Source of the DNA: Vicinamibacteraceae bacterium
GTDB lineage: Bacteria; Acidobacteriota; Vicinamibacteria; Vicinamibacterales; JAFNAJ01
Assembly: GCA_023384595.1 (NCBI GenBank)
Contig: JAHDVQ010000016.1
Span: forward strand, 1-34,876
Direction of reading: 5' to 3'
Length of the DNA stretch: 34,876 nucleotides
Positions 1 through 7,880 of the stretch are shown in pieces; within the stretch, counting starts at the first letter, position 1, and the number at the start of each line of letters is the position of its first letter. The notes under the pieces were generated by a model that was not told where the DNA came from, searched no databases, and saw only the letters and a program-made list of their open reading frames with translations. The position numbers were made by a program, and so were the translations under genes.

Positions 1-850
1 GCAGAATGCGGTCGAGCGTGGCGGCGGCGCGCGTGACGGGCAGGTTGCTGATGTAGAAGTGGCGCACGCCGAGGTCCGCGAGCTGGCGCAGCGTGCGGGC
101 GCAAATCTCCTCGGCTGTCGCGCCCGCGGCAAACTCCGCGGCGATGGCCTCGACGGGCACCGGCATGAAGCCGCGAAGCAGCGCGAGCGTCTGCGGATTG
201 GCGCTGCGGTAGAAGAACACGCCGAAGACCCCCTCGAGTCCGAGGCCGAGCCGCCGGGCCTCGGCGAGGTAGCGCTCCACGCGCGCCGCGTCGTGGTGCG
301 AGACCACCTGGGTCAGGTAGAAGTCCGCCGTGGCGTGGGCCTCGAGCAGGAAGCCGACCTGCCGGGCGGCATCGGAGTGCGGGTTGGCCCAGCCGCCCAG
401 TGCCAGCCCGGGCTGCCGCCGGCGAATCAGCTCCCGGAGCTGCCACGCATGCGCGAGGGCCCGCGGCGGTCCCACGGACCGGTCGCCCCCGAGCACGACG
501 AGGGCCGGGAACCCCTGTTCTACCGCGCGGTCGGCGTACGACAAGCAGTAGTCGAGCGAGTGTTTCGCGGTCAGGAACGGGACCACGCGCGCGCGCGGGA
601 CGTCGGCGCCGAGGTTGATCGTGAGGTGGCGGAGGTTGTCCTCCTCGTGTGAGCCGACGGCGCTGTCGGTGAGGCAGACGAACGAGCCGCGCCGGGTGAG
701 GCTTCGGACGGCGTGGTACGTGTCGATCCAGGCGTCGATGCCGGCGTGCGCGCTGAGCTCCGCCCTGGGCGGGCGGAGCTCGGCGGCGATCACGCGGTCC
801 TCGGACCGCAGCGCGTCGGCCAGCGACCGATCGGGGCGCGGTGTGGACAC
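1..850 (-). CDS. Methylenetetrahydrofolate reductase-like protein (MetF family), 3' end beyond the window
   Basis: About 283 residues are visible; the C-terminus lies off the left edge. The protein resembles the (beta/alpha)8 FAD enzyme that reduces 5,10-methylene- to 5-methyl-tetrahydrofolate for methionine synthesis. Three residues known to matter in E. coli MetF have counterparts: Glu24 in AELRPP (MetF EFFPP), Asp123 in VLGGD (MetF LRGD), and Gln181 in FYLTQ (MetF ITQ). The late segment GVRHFYISNL matches the MetF GVKDFHFYTLN strand. The GTG start at 850 is the first possible one, because the stop codon of the upstream gene is in the same frame six bases before it. No good ribosome site of its own is seen, so translation is probably coupled to the upstream gene. 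Overall similarity to classical MetF looks low, so a related folate or C1 reductase remains possible. Confidence 0.72.
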   Translation of the reverse strand, partial: MSTPRPDRSLADALRSEDRVIAAELRPPRAELSAHAGIDAWIDTYHAVRSLTRRGSFVCLTDSAVGSHEEDNLRHLTINLGADVPRARVVPFLTAKHSLDYCLSYADRAVEQGFPALVVLGGDRSVGPPRALAHAWQLRELIRRRQPGLALGGWANPHSDAARQVGFLLEAHATADFYLTQVVSHHDAARVERYLAEARRLGLGLEGVFGVFFYRSANPQTLALLRGFMPVPVEAIAAEFAAGATAEEICARTLRQLADLGVRHFYISNLPVTRAAATLDRIL

Positions 851-856
851 TCCGGC

Positions 857-1639
857 TTACTTCTTCTTCACCTTGTAGCCCGCCGGCACCGTGAACATGT
901 CGTCGGCGATCGGGGCGTCGCTGACGGTGGTGACGGTGTTCGACAGCGTGGTGTTGCCCATCTTCCGCATCATGGCGGCCATCATGCCCTCGCCCTCGAA
1001 GGAGATGGAGAGCACCGACTCGAGCGGCAGGCCCGCGTCGGCCATGAGCTTGTAGGCCTGCGCCATGCCGCGGGCGTTGCCGGCCTGCGCCTTGGCGGCT
1101 CGCGGATCGCCGAGGAAGAGCCCTCGCTCGGCCATCGTGGCGAAGTAGGCGGCGTAGTCGGCGGCGCCGGGGGCGTCCTTGCTCACGAAGACGGGACCGG
1201 AAATCACGACGCGCATCCCGGCCATGGGCGATCCCTGTTCGCCGGACATCGGCACGGCGATCTTCACGTCGTAGCCGGTGGCCTCGAAGCCGGCGATGGT
1301 CTTTGTCTGGCCGTTCGGCGTGACGCTCGCGGTGATGTCGTCGAGGCCGATCTTGGCGAGTTCGGTGCTCACCTCGCCCATGTCACTCACCTCGGCCTCG
1401 CGCTTGTCGGGATTCAGCTGGATGAACTGGCGCGCATCGAGGTCGGTAATGGTGATGGTCTTCTTGCCGCGGAAGGTGGCCTCGGCGCGGGACTTGTTGC
1501 CCTTGACGTAGGTGACCACCTGCCCGTCGCCCTGCATGCCGAGGGCCTTGCCGGTGGAAGTCGAAGTCAGCGTCACCTGGGCGCCCGCCGGCACGGCGAG
1601 GGCGAGGCAAATCGTCAGCGTACCCAACACACGTCGCAT
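857..1639 (-). CDS. Exported protein, DUF4412-like, function unknown
   Basis: A 260-residue protein. It starts with a cleavable signal peptide (MRRVLGTLTICLALAVPAGA, then Q), so it is periplasmic or secreted. The ATG at 1639 is preceded by AGGAG at good spacing, which rules out an in-frame extension to 1714. The mature part is beta-rich: an early GKALGMQGDGQVVTYVKGNK segment, a middle part with TKTIAGFEATGYDVKI, and a tail ADDMFTVPAGYKVKKK. This pattern (threshold-free outer-layer protein that ends in 'F-x-VPAGYK') is what I know from DUF4412/LolA-like exported proteins of Acidobacteria and Bacteroidetes. The family has no firm biochemical role. A Met-rich run (GEGMMAAMMRKMG) lies near residue 220. 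The MetF-like gene follows in the same frame after six bases, so the two are probably cotranscribed. Confidence 0.7.
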   Translation of the reverse strand: MRRVLGTLTICLALAVPAGAQVTLTSTSTGKALGMQGDGQVVTYVKGNKSRAEATFRGKKTITITDLDARQFIQLNPDKREAEVSDMGEVSTELAKIGLDDITASVTPNGQTKTIAGFEATGYDVKIAVPMSGEQGSPMAGMRVVISGPVFVSKDAPGAADYAAYFATMAERGLFLGDPRAAKAQAGNARGMAQAYKLMADAGLPLESVLSISFEGEGMMAAMMRKMGNTTLSNTVTTVSDAPIADDMFTVPAGYKVKKK

Positions 1640-1707
1640 TCTGTGTTCTCCTGTGGGGGTGGCTCGAACGGGCGGCGGTGGCCCCGCGTTCGTGGGCTGG
1701 GATGGAG

Positions 1708-1715
1708 TATACAAT
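1708..1715. promoter_or_regulatory. AT-rich island with -10-like hexamers on both strands
   Basis: TATACAAT stands out in a GC-rich divergent gap. It gives TACAAT on the plus strand (toward the diguanylate cyclase) and TATACT just beside it on the minus strand (1704-1709, toward the exported protein). I found no convincing -35 hexamer at 16-18 bp on either strand, so direction is unresolved. Confidence 0.3.
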
Positions 1716-1813
1716 AGGGCTTCCGCTCCCCCGCGCGAGCAGTGTTCCAGCCGTCATGGCGGCGCCGTCTCTCGAGATTTCGGGCAGCGGGCGACGTGGC
1801 GGCCGAAGGTCGA

Positions 1814-4102
1814 ATGATGGACTCACAGCACAGCGAGCCGCCGGCGGGAGCCCCTCGGGCGGGGACGTCTCCGAGCCCCGCGTGGGTCGCCTCCGAGGAC
1901 CTGACGCGCGCGGTGCTCGACAACGCCACCGACATCATCTACACCCTCGACCTCGAGGGCCGCTTCGTGTTCATCAACCGGGCGGGCGAACGTCTGCTCG
2001 GTTATTCGGCGGGCGAGCTGCAGGCGATGAGCGTGCACGACCTCGCGGCGCCCGAGACGGGCGACCTGACGCGGCGGATGCTGCGGCGCAAGCTCGAAGG
2101 CGAGGAGCAGACGCTCTACGAGCTCGAGGTCGTGGCCCGCGACGGCCGCCGCATCCCGCTCGAGGTGAACTCGCGCCTCGTGCACCGCGAGGGCGTGCCC
2201 GTTGGCGTCCAGGCGGTCGCCCGTGACGTGAGCGACCGCCGCCGCGCGGAGGACGCGCTGCGGCATGGCGAGGAGCGATTCCGCATCCTCGTCGAGAACG
2301 CGAGCGAGGGCATCTGCCTGCTCGCGCCCGATGGGGTCATCTTCTACGCCAGCCGGCCGGCCAGCCGCATCCTCGGCTCCGGCCTGCAGGATCTCGTCGG
2401 CCGTCAGGCCGTCGACATGGTGCACGAGGAGGACCGCGAGCGCCTGGCCTGGATCGTGGCCGACTGCCTGAGCAAGCCAGGCATTCCGGTGCACGCCGAC
2501 TGCCGCGTGCGCCACCGGGAAGGGACCTGGCGTCACATCGAGGGCGTCGGCGTCAATCGCCTCGACCACCCGGCGCTCGGCGCCATCGTCATCAACTTCC
2601 GCGACGTCACCGAGCGCCGCGAGGCCATCCGCGCGCTCAAGGAGAGCGAGGAGCGCTTCCGGGCCGTGTTCGAGTCGTCGATGCTCGGCATCGCGCACGT
2701 CGACCCCGCGGGCCGCATCCTCGACGCCAACCCCGCCATTGCCCGCATCTCGGGGTACGCCATCGAGGATCTGCGGGGCCGCCGGATGACCGACTTCGCA
2801 CACCCCGACGATCTGGAGGCGGTGAAGGGTGACTTCTCCACGCTCCTGCGGGGCGAGTCCGACACCTATCGCGCGGAGCGCCGTTACACGGTGCGCGACG
2901 GCACGGTGCTCTGGGCCGACGTCTCGGCCTCGGCCGTGCGCGACGAGCACGGCAACCTGCGCTTCACGATCGTGATGCTCGAGAACATCACCGAGCGCAA
3001 GCGCGCCGAGCGCGACCTGGTCGAGACCAACGAGCGGCTCTCGGTCTGGGTCGAGGAGCTCGAGCAGCGGACGCGGGAGATCACCCTGCTCGGCGAGCTG
3101 GGCGAGCTGCTGCAGGCCTGCCGCACGACGTCGGAAGCCTACGGCGTCGTGGGCCCGATGGCGGCGCAGATGTTCCCCCGGACGGGCGGCGTGCTCGCGG
3201 TGGTGACCGAGGACGGCACCGCCCTCGAGGCCGTGGCGTCATGGGGCGGCGCGATGCTCCCGGCGCCCTCGGCCATCGACGACTGCTGGGCCATCCGCCG
3301 CAGCCGCGTCCACGTGGTCACCAACGTCGTCGACGGGCTCGTGTGCCGCCACCTGGCGGACTGGATCGATCGGCCCTACCTGTGCGTGCCGATCATGGCG
3401 CACGGCGAGCTGATCGGACTCTTCACGGTGTTCTTCGAGGGGGTGGGCGGCAAGATCGAGAACCAGCGCCGGCTGGCGGTCACCGTCGGGGAGCACATCG
3501 GCCTGGCGGTGGCCAACCTGCGTCTGCAGGAGACGCTCCGCAGCCAGTCGATCCGGGATCCGCTCACCGGACTCTTCAACCGGCGCTACATGGAGGAGTC
3601 GCTCGAGCGCGAGATGCGGCGCGCGGCGCGCGGCCAGCAGCCGGTCGGCATCATCATGGTCGACCTCGATCACTTCAAGGACTTCAACGATCGCCACGGC
3701 CACGGCGCGGGCGACGCGCTGCTGCAGGCGGTGGGGCAGCTGCTCCAGCGGAGCATTCGCGCCGAGGACATCGCGTGCCGCTACGGCGGTGAGGAGTTCA
3801 CGCTGATCCTGCCCGATGCCTCGCTCGCCGAGGCCCGGCAGCGTGCCGAGTACCTGTGCGATCTCGCGCGCCGACTCACCTTCGCCTACGCGGGGCAGAC
3901 GCTCGGCCCCGTCTCGATGTCGGCGGGCGTGGCGATCTTCCCGAATCACGGACCCACGGCCGACACGGTGCTCCGCGCGGCCGACCTCGCGCTCTACAGC
4001 GCCAAGGCCGAGGGGCGCAACCGCGTGGTCGTGAGCCGTGCCGGCGCGCTCCTGCTGGGCGAGGAGGCGGTCACGCCTCAACTGCGCGAGTTCGACGAGT
4101 GA
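1814..4102 (+). CDS. Diguanylate cyclase with three PAS domains and a GAF domain
   Basis: A 762-residue soluble protein predicted to make cyclic di-GMP from two GTP. Domains in order: PAS1 about 30-150 (LDNATDIIYTLDLEGRFVFI), PAS2 about 155-275, PAS3 about 280-400, a short coiled coil, GAF about 425-575, and GGDEF about 580-750. The catalytic A-site is GGEEF at 658-662 within RYGGEEF. RAED at 649-652 lies exactly five residues before it and fits the RxxD product-inhibition I-site. The GGDEF entry motif DPLTGLFNRRYMEE is intact. No membrane segment or EAL domain is present, so input is cytosolic, perhaps a redox, gas or small-ligand signal through PAS or GAF. Start: ATG 1814 (or 1817) with AAGG just upstream is preferred over an in-frame GTG at 1742, because the extra residues look non-coding. 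The gene converges with the DPP IV gene. Confidence 0.9.
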   Translation: MMDSQHSEPPAGAPRAGTSPSPAWVASEDLTRAVLDNATDIIYTLDLEGRFVFINRAGERLLGYSAGELQAMSVHDLAAPETGDLTRRMLRRKLEGEEQTLYELEVVARDGRRIPLEVNSRLVHREGVPVGVQAVARDVSDRRRAEDALRHGEERFRILVENASEGICLLAPDGVIFYASRPASRILGSGLQDLVGRQAVDMVHEEDRERLAWIVADCLSKPGIPVHADCRVRHREGTWRHIEGVGVNRLDHPALGAIVINFRDVTERREAIRALKESEERFRAVFESSMLGIAHVDPAGRILDANPAIARISGYAIEDLRGRRMTDFAHPDDLEAVKGDFSTLLRGESDTYRAERRYTVRDGTVLWADVSASAVRDEHGNLRFTIVMLENITERKRAERDLVETNERLSVWVEELEQRTREITLLGELGELLQACRTTSEAYGVVGPMAAQMFPRTGGVLAVVTEDGTALEAVASWGGAMLPAPSAIDDCWAIRRSRVHVVTNVVDGLVCRHLADWIDRPYLCVPIMAHGELIGLFTVFFEGVGGKIENQRRLAVTVGEHIGLAVANLRLQETLRSQSIRDPLTGLFNRRYMEESLEREMRRAARGQQPVGIIMVDLDHFKDFNDRHGHGAGDALLQAVGQLLQRSIRAEDIACRYGGEEFTLILPDASLAEARQRAEYLCDLARRLTFAYAGQTLGPVSMSAGVAIFPNHGPTADTVLRAADLALYSAKAEGRNRVVVSRAGALLLGEEAVTPQLREFDE

Positions 4103-4111
4103 GCCGGCCCG

Positions 4112-4139
4112 CCGGGACGCCGCGCGCGCGGCGTCCCGG
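4112..4139. terminator. Perfect 28-bp palindrome between convergent genes, probable bidirectional terminator
   Basis: The arms CCGGGACGCCGCGC and its exact complement meet without a spacer. As RNA this folds into a very stable GC hairpin from either strand. It lies 10 bases after the cyclase stop and 10 bases before the peptidase stop codon. No T-run follows on either side, so it would be an atypical intrinsic terminator or a barrier to read-through. Confidence 0.6.
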
Positions 4140-4148
4140 GCGGCGCGC

Positions 4149-6398
4149 TCAGTTGGTGGCCGGGGTCCGCGCCTCGGGTGCGAGCGTCCGCAGCACGAAG
4201 TCGAACATCATCTGGCGCATGTGCCTGGCCAGCCGCGGGTCGGTCACGCCGTGCCGCGATTTCGGGTAGATCATCAGCTCGAAGGGCTTGCCGGCGCGCT
4301 GCAGCTCGTAGGCGAACTGCATGGTGTTCTGCGCGTGCACGTTGTCGTCGATGGCGCCGTGCACGAGCAGCAGGTCGCCGTGCAGGTTCTTCGCGGCCTT
4401 CGACGGCGCCGTCCGCGCGTAGCCCTCCGCGTTGTTCTGCGGCAGCCGCATGTAACGCTCCGTGTAGATGGAGTCGTAGAGGCGCCAGTCGGTCACCGAT
4501 CCGCCCGCGATGCCCATGCGGAACCGCGTGCTGTGCGTGAGCGCGTAGCTCACCATGAAGCCGCCGTAGCTCCACCCGTTGATGCCGATGCGCGACGCGT
4601 CCACCCACGGGTGCGAGGTGAGCCAGTCGAGCCCCTCCTCGATGTCGGCCAGCTCCGTTTCGCCCAGCCGCTTGTAGGCCGCCCACGCCGACTCGGCCCC
4701 CTTGCCGCTGGCCGACCGGTTGTCGCACACCCACACCACGATGCCGTGCTGCGCGAGCATCTGGTTGTACAGCCCGTTGACGCCGGTCCACGCGTTGCGG
4801 ACCTGGGGGGCGTGAGGCCCGGCGTAGGTGTGCTGATAGACGGGGTACTTCTTCGACGGATCGAAGTCGGGCGGCTTGATGAGCATCGCCTCCATCACGA
4901 ACCCGTCGCGCGTCGTCACCTGCACGAACTCCGGCGTGCTCATCGCGTACCGGGTGAGCGCCTCGATGCGGTTCTCGTCGATGAGGCGCACCTCGCGGCC
5001 GTCGGCCGCGTGCAGGCGCAGCTGCGGCGGCGTCGTCACGTCGCTCCAGGTGTCGAGAAACAGTGAATACGAGGGGTTGAAGCGCACCGAGTGCGTGCCC
5101 GCGCGCTCGGTGAGCCGGCGAAGGCCCGTGCCGTCGAGGCCCACACGATAGAGGTCGCTCCCGATGTGGCTCCGCTCGGTGCCCGAGAAGTAGACGCTGC
5201 CGCTCGTCTCGTCCACGCCGTGCAGCGTGCGCGCCTCCCACTTCCCGTCGGTGACCTGCCGCACGAGCGTGCCGTCGGCCTTGTAGTGATACAGGTGCTG
5301 CCAGCCGTTCCGCTCCGAGAACCACAGGAACGTCCCGTCATCGAGCCACTCAGGGTCGCCGTTGACCGACACCCAGGCCTTCGTCGTCTCGCGCAGCAGC
5401 GTGCGGACCGAGCCGGTGCGCGGATCGCCGAGGTTCAAATCGAGCCAGGTCTGCTCGCGGTCCTGCACCTGGAAGACGACCGAGGCGCCATCGGGCTTCC
5501 AGTCGACGCTCACGACGAGGGGCTCCACCGGGGTGTAGCGGGCCAGGTCCATCCACGTCACCGCGCCGCCCGCGGCGCCGACCACGCCCACGCGCGCCAC
5601 CGGGTTCGGATCGCCCGCCTTCGGGTAGCCGAAGACCTCGAGCGCCGGCCGCGTTGAGAGGTCGTCGATGAGCGTCATGTCGGGCACCCGCGCGAGGTCG
5701 AGCTGCAAGAAGGCCAGACGCTCCGAGTCGGGGCTCCACCAGAAGGCCCGGTAGCGCCCACGGCCGTAGATCTCCTCCTGGTAGACCCAGTCGAGGCGGC
5801 CGTTCAGCAGGCGCGCGTGCCCGTCAGTGGTGAGCTGGCGTTCGCGCCCGGCGCCGTCCACGACGAAGAGGTTGCCCTCGCGCGTGAAGGCCACGAGGCG
5901 GCCGTCGGGGCTGAAGGCCGGGTCGTGCTCCTCGCCCGGTGAGCTCGTGAGGCGGGTCAGATCCCCCGTCGCGATGGTGTACCGATAGAGGTCGCCGGCG
6001 ACGGCGACGAGCACGGCCGTCCGGCCGGTGTCGAACACCAGCCCCCGTATCGGCACGGCGCGGCGGGCCTCGTCGGCACCGATGCCCGGGATGCCGGCCA
6101 CCGCCTCGCGCACCTTCGCGACGTCGAGGAAGGGAGTGCTGCGGCCCGTCTGGGCGTCGACGCGCAGCAGGGCGCCGGGGACGTCCCCCTCGTCTGGCTT
6201 CGCCACCAAATAGGTGCGATCATCGAGCCACGCGACCACCGTGGTCGCCGTCCCCGCGAGCGCCGCGCGCTTGGCGGGGTCGTACAGGTCGTCGATGGTG
6301 AAGCGCTGCGAGCCGGCCTGCGCCGCCGCCTGAGAGGCGGTGAGGGCCAGCAGGGCAAGCGCGCAGACGATGCGGCTGGTCAGTGTCGTTGGTGCCAT
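4149..6398 (-). CDS. Exported dipeptidyl peptidase IV-type serine peptidase (S9B)
   Basis: A 749-residue prolyl-oligopeptidase-family enzyme. It is expected to release X-Pro or X-Ala dipeptides from peptide N-termini in the periplasm or outside the cell. An N-terminal signal peptide (SRIVCALALLALTASQAAAQ) is present. Residues about 60-480 look like the DPP IV beta-propeller and include DWVYQEEIYGRGRYRAFWWS, whose paired glutamates bind the substrate amino terminus in DPP IV. The alpha/beta-hydrolase domain has the full triad: Ser610 in GWSYGG, Asp684 in HGAIDDNVH, and His716 in SRHGV. Start ATG 6398 is chosen because the signal peptide begins there and AGGA/GGAGG lies upstream; the same frame stays open for another 1.5 kb as an artefact of GC content. 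It is divergent from the beta-CASP gene, with 93 bases between. Confidence 0.93.
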   Translation of the reverse strand: MAPTTLTSRIVCALALLALTASQAAAQAGSQRFTIDDLYDPAKRAALAGTATTVVAWLDDRTYLVAKPDEGDVPGALLRVDAQTGRSTPFLDVAKVREAVAGIPGIGADEARRAVPIRGLVFDTGRTAVLVAVAGDLYRYTIATGDLTRLTSSPGEEHDPAFSPDGRLVAFTREGNLFVVDGAGRERQLTTDGHARLLNGRLDWVYQEEIYGRGRYRAFWWSPDSERLAFLQLDLARVPDMTLIDDLSTRPALEVFGYPKAGDPNPVARVGVVGAAGGAVTWMDLARYTPVEPLVVSVDWKPDGASVVFQVQDREQTWLDLNLGDPRTGSVRTLLRETTKAWVSVNGDPEWLDDGTFLWFSERNGWQHLYHYKADGTLVRQVTDGKWEARTLHGVDETSGSVYFSGTERSHIGSDLYRVGLDGTGLRRLTERAGTHSVRFNPSYSLFLDTWSDVTTPPQLRLHAADGREVRLIDENRIEALTRYAMSTPEFVQVTTRDGFVMEAMLIKPPDFDPSKKYPVYQHTYAGPHAPQVRNAWTGVNGLYNQMLAQHGIVVWVCDNRSASGKGAESAWAAYKRLGETELADIEEGLDWLTSHPWVDASRIGINGWSYGGFMVSYALTHSTRFRMGIAGGSVTDWRLYDSIYTERYMRLPQNNAEGYARTAPSKAAKNLHGDLLLVHGAIDDNVHAQNTMQFAYELQRAGKPFELMIYPKSRHGVTDPRLARHMRQMMFDFVLRTLAPEARTPATN

Positions 6399-6479
6399 GA
6401 GCGGAATCCTGCCTCCAGTGTGGACCGGACGCCAGCAGATTCTGTCGGAAACCGCACGGCGCGTCCACCGGCGCAGAAC

Positions 6480-6484
6480 AGGAG
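6480..6484 (+). promoter_or_regulatory. Ribosome-binding site that fixes a TTG start
   Basis: AGGAG ends seven bases before TTG 6492. It supports this rare start for the beta-CASP protein over the GTG or ATG codons farther upstream, whose residues look non-coding. Confidence 0.7.
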
Positions 6485-6491
6485 ACTGCCG

Positions 6492-7880
6492 TTGCCACGC
6501 CTGACCTTCCTCGGGGCGGCTCGTACCGTCACCGGATCCAAGTACCTGCTCGAAGCCAACGGCGACAGGATCCTCGTCGACTGCGGGCTGTTCCAGGGGC
6601 TGAAGGAGCTTCGGCAGCGGAACTGGGAGCCGCTGCCCGTCGACGCCGCCTCGATCGACGTCGTCGTCCTCACGCACGCGCATCTCGACCACGTGGGCTA
6701 CCTGCCGCGGCTCGTCGCGGGAGGCTTCAAGGGCCGCGTGTTCTGCACGGCCGGCAGCGCCGATCTCGCGAAGGTGGTCCTGCCCGATGCGGGCCGGCTG
6801 CAGGAGGAGGACGCGAGGCAGGCCAACAAGCACGGGTACTCGAAGCACGATCCGGCGCTGCCGCTCTTCACCGAGACCGATGCCTACCGCGCCCTGACGC
6901 ATCTGCAGCCCGTCGGCTACGACCGATCGATGCCCGTCACTGCCGGCGTGACGGCGGAGTTCGTCAACGCGGGACACCTGCTCGGATCCTCGATCGTCCG
7001 GATGCGCGTGGCGGCCAACGGCAGCGAGCCCCTCACGCTGGTCTTCGGGGGCGACCTCGGACGCTACGACCGGCCCGTGCTGCCCGATCCCTCGCCGGTC
7101 ACCGAGGCCGACATCCTGCTGGCCGAGTCCACCTACGGCAACCGCATCCACGAGCCCGACGACGACGGCGAGGCGCTCGCGGAGATCATCAGGACGACCA
7201 TCGATCGCGGCGGACGGGTGATTGTGCCGGCCTTTGCCATCGGCCGCGTCGAGGAGGTCCTCTACTGGATCCGCCGGCTCGAGGAAGAACGCCGGATTCC
7301 GATCGTGCCCGTGTTCCTCGACAGTCCCATGGCGTCCGAGGCGCTGCGGTTCTATGCGGCGCGCTATCACGAACTCGATCCCGACATCCGTCCCGGCCGG
7401 CACGACGTCTCGGCGTTCGCCACGGCACGGTTCACCCAGGTCTCGTCGCCGCAGCAGTCGAAGGAGGTCATGCGCGCGCGCAAGCCCGCCGTCATCATCT
7501 CGTCGAGCGGCATGGCGACGGGCGGCCGCGTCCTGCACCACCTGAAGGAAGGCTTGCCCGATTCGCGCGTCACCGTGCTCTTTGTCGGCTACCAGGCGGC
7601 CGGCACGCGCGGGCGCGCCATGCTCGAGGGGGCCGACACGGTGAAGATTCACGGGCAGCTCGTGCCCGTCAACGCGCGCGTCGCCAAGCTCGATTCGATG
7701 TCGGCGCACGCCGATCAGCAGGAGATGCTGCGGTGGCTCGGGAGCTTCACTTCGCCGCCCCGCACCACCTACCTGGTGCACGGCGAGCCCGAGCCCATGG
7801 ACGCCCTCGGCGCCGAGATCCGCACGCGGCTCGGATGGGAGGTGCAAACGCCGGAGTATCTCGATGCGGTCGAGTTCTGA
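6492..7880 (+). CDS. Metallo-beta-lactamase-fold / beta-CASP RNA-processing hydrolase
   Basis: A 462-residue protein that belongs to the CPSF-73/YSH1-like branch of the metallo-beta-lactamase superfamily, whose members are mostly zinc-dependent ribonucleases. The metal motif HAHLDHVGYLPRL starts at His62 (HxHxDH). The N-terminus LPRLTFLGAARTVTGSKYLL and NAGHLLGSSIV are typical. A beta-CASP insert follows (residues about 215-400), with SSSGMATGGRVLHHLKE in its core. The final metal histidine region (SMSAHADQQEML, then TYLVHGEPEPMDALG) matches the RMMBL tail. The usual family length is about 450-470. Start TTG 6492 is set by AGGAG. Its 3' end overlaps the DPP III gene by 17 bases, so the two are translationally coupled. 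Substrate is unknown; RNA is an inference from the family. Confidence 0.9.
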   Translation: MPRLTFLGAARTVTGSKYLLEANGDRILVDCGLFQGLKELRQRNWEPLPVDAASIDVVVLTHAHLDHVGYLPRLVAGGFKGRVFCTAGSADLAKVVLPDAGRLQEEDARQANKHGYSKHDPALPLFTETDAYRALTHLQPVGYDRSMPVTAGVTAEFVNAGHLLGSSIVRMRVAANGSEPLTLVFGGDLGRYDRPVLPDPSPVTEADILLAESTYGNRIHEPDDDGEALAEIIRTTIDRGGRVIVPAFAIGRVEEVLYWIRRLEEERRIPIVPVFLDSPMASEALRFYAARYHELDPDIRPGRHDVSAFATARFTQVSSPQQSKEVMRARKPAVIISSSGMATGGRVLHHLKEGLPDSRVTVLFVGYQAAGTRGRAMLEGADTVKIHGQLVPVNARVAKLDSMSAHADQQEMLRWLGSFTSPPRTTYLVHGEPEPMDALGAEIRTRLGWEVQTPEYLDAVEF

